From a bacterium (GTDB taxonomy: Bacteria; Ratteibacteria; UBA8468; B48-G9; JAFGKM01): DNA of 6,792 bases. The DNA lies in the NCBI GenBank assembly GCA_023230585.1, contig JALNXB010000079.1, positions 1 through 6,792 on the forward strand, given 5' to 3'. The notes below the pieces were generated by a model that saw nothing but the letters and a program-made list of their open reading frames with translations, was not told where the DNA came from and ran no database searches. This document shows, in pieces, positions 6,476-6,792 of the stretch. Position 1 is the stretch's first letter. Every line of letters begins with the position of its first letter. The translations under genes were made by a program, and so were the position numbers.

Positions 6476-6642
6476 TAAGTGGTAAAAAAGTATGGGGTGT
6501 ATCTACTCACTCTGGTACTACGGTGCATACACCTTCTACGCCACAATCGGGCACTCTGAGAACTCACCCTTCTGCATAAAGAGCGTCTCCGAAGGGCTTA
6601 ACAGGCTCAGAGTAGGGGAACAAAAGGCTTGAACCTTTTGTT
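6476..6642 (+). ncRNA. Candidate structured small RNA, unknown family
   Basis: This stretch runs from a strong promoter to a terminator-like hairpin and has no good reading frame. It is less AT-rich than the coding sequence, as structured RNAs often are in AT-rich genomes. Perfect pairings are GGTGTAT (6496-6502) with ATACACC (6527-6533, extendable by two G-U pairs), ACTCTGAG (6553-6560) with CTCAGAGT (6606-6613), and, nested inside the latter, CCCTTC (6567-6572) with GAAGGG (6591-6596). CACTCTG occurs twice (6508-6514, 6552-6558), so two segments can compete for CAGAGT at 6608-6613. The length of about 165 nt is near that of 6S RNA, but I see no sequence match to 6S. Hallmarks of tmRNA, RNase P RNA and the SRP RNA loop are absent. 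A transcript from the opposite strand, or a repeat-derived palindrome, remains possible. Confidence 0.42.
6619..6642 (+). terminator. Terminator-like hairpin ending the candidate small RNA
   Basis: AACAAAAGG (6619-6627) pairs perfectly with CCTTTTGTT (6634-6642) around a 6-nt loop. The 3' arm is itself T-rich, so a shorter stem followed by TTTTGTT gives the shape of an intrinsic terminator. The sequence after it (AACAGCCCC) is not T-rich, which lowers confidence. The interspersed repeat begins right after this hairpin. Confidence 0.4.
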
Positions 6643-6645
6643 AAC

Positions 6646-6717
6646 AGCCCCCCCATTCCGTCTTTGCGAGCGCCTCTTAGCGTGGCAATCCCGCCGAAGG
6701 CGAAAAAGGAATGGGGG
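6646..6717 (+). repeat. Interspersed repeat, copy C, with 10-bp inverted ends
   Basis: The unit is bounded by a perfect inverted repeat, CCCCCATTCC (6650-6659) and GGAATGGGGG (6708-6717). Inside is TCTTTGCGAG (6661-6670) through GTGGCAATC (6682-6690), a variant of the 'GTCATTGCGAG...GGCAATC' family, and a small CGCCGAAGGCG palindrome (6692-6702). Its left 25 nt match copy A at 166-190 and its core matches copy B in inverted form. No transposase gene is near, so it would be a non-autonomous or structural repeat. Confidence 0.65.
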
Positions 6718-6743
6718 TAAACAATAGTGTATAGGATAAAAAC

Positions 6744-6784
6744 GAGGATTGCCGCAGTCACACAAAGCGTTCCTTCGCAACGAC
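6744..6784 (-). repeat. Inverted partner of the TTGCGA...GGCAATCC repeat
   Basis: Read on the minus strand, GTCGTTGCGA leads to GGCAATCC, the same head and tail wording as 6660-6691 but in the opposite direction. GGCAATCC (6684-6691) and GGATTGCC (6746-6753) are exact complements, as are TTGCGA (6664-6669) and TCGCAA (6775-6780). The two units together could fold into one long interrupted hairpin. The element may continue past the right edge of the window. Confidence 0.55.
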
Positions 6785-6792
6785 AAAAAGCG

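Noticed and set aside
6493..6535. The GGTGTAT/ATACACC stem as a minus-strand terminator, since TTTTTT follows a few bases after it on that strand
   Set aside because: The loop is 24 nt and the T-run starts about 7 nt past the stem, a poor fit to an intrinsic terminator. It remains a reason to test both strands for a transcript.
6564..6761. Minus-strand open frame of 65 codons at the right end
   Set aside because: It runs through both repeat units and the terminator-like hairpin, has no ribosome site and its composition reflects translated repeats.
1..6792. tRNA genes, CRISPR arrays, toxin-antitoxin genes, transposases or phage genes
   Set aside because: No cloverleaf with a T-loop, no regularly spaced direct repeats and no such protein motifs were seen in any frame.

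Overview
The window comes from an AT-rich bacterial chromosome that uses the standard code. Its three complete genes end in TAA (mutS), TGA (mutL) and TAG (purF), each at the length expected for its family. The proteins are rich in Lys, Ile and Asn. The sequence between genes is more GC-rich and full of short palindromic repeats of the 'GTCATTGCGAG' and 'GTCATTCCGGA' kind. That pattern is common in genomes of uncultivated anaerobic bacteria, but I cannot assign a lineage from the sequence alone.

Layout. Positions 1-137 hold the apparent 3' end of an unrecognised plus-strand gene. Positions 138-372 are a convergent intergenic gap with a long hairpin, two repeat units and a possible purF terminator. 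Positions 373-1752 (minus) are purF, the first committed enzyme of de novo purine synthesis, of the Fe-S cluster and propeptide type. Positions 1753-2092 are a gap packed with decayed interspersed repeats. Positions 2093-3814 (minus) are mutL and 3801-6395 (minus) are mutS, overlapping by 14 nt as one mismatch-repair operon. Positions 6396-6475 are a compact divergent promoter region. Positions 6476-6642 (plus) are a candidate structured small RNA of about 165 nt. Positions 6646-6792 are an inverted pair of interspersed repeats.

How the genes work together. MutS finds mismatches. MutL carries both the N-terminal GHKL ATPase and the C-terminal metal-dependent nicking site, so this is the MutH-independent type of mismatch repair in which MutL itself cuts the strand. 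purF has no functional link to mutSL, and the repeat-filled gap suggests it is a separate unit.

The least explained part is the 80-bp divergent region. On the minus strand an extended -10 promoter sits so close to mutS that its mRNA should have almost no leader. On the plus strand a near-consensus promoter, with its -35 box back to back with that of mutS, points into a non-coding stretch that folds into nested perfect stems and ends in a terminator-like hairpin. I could not match this RNA to a known family.
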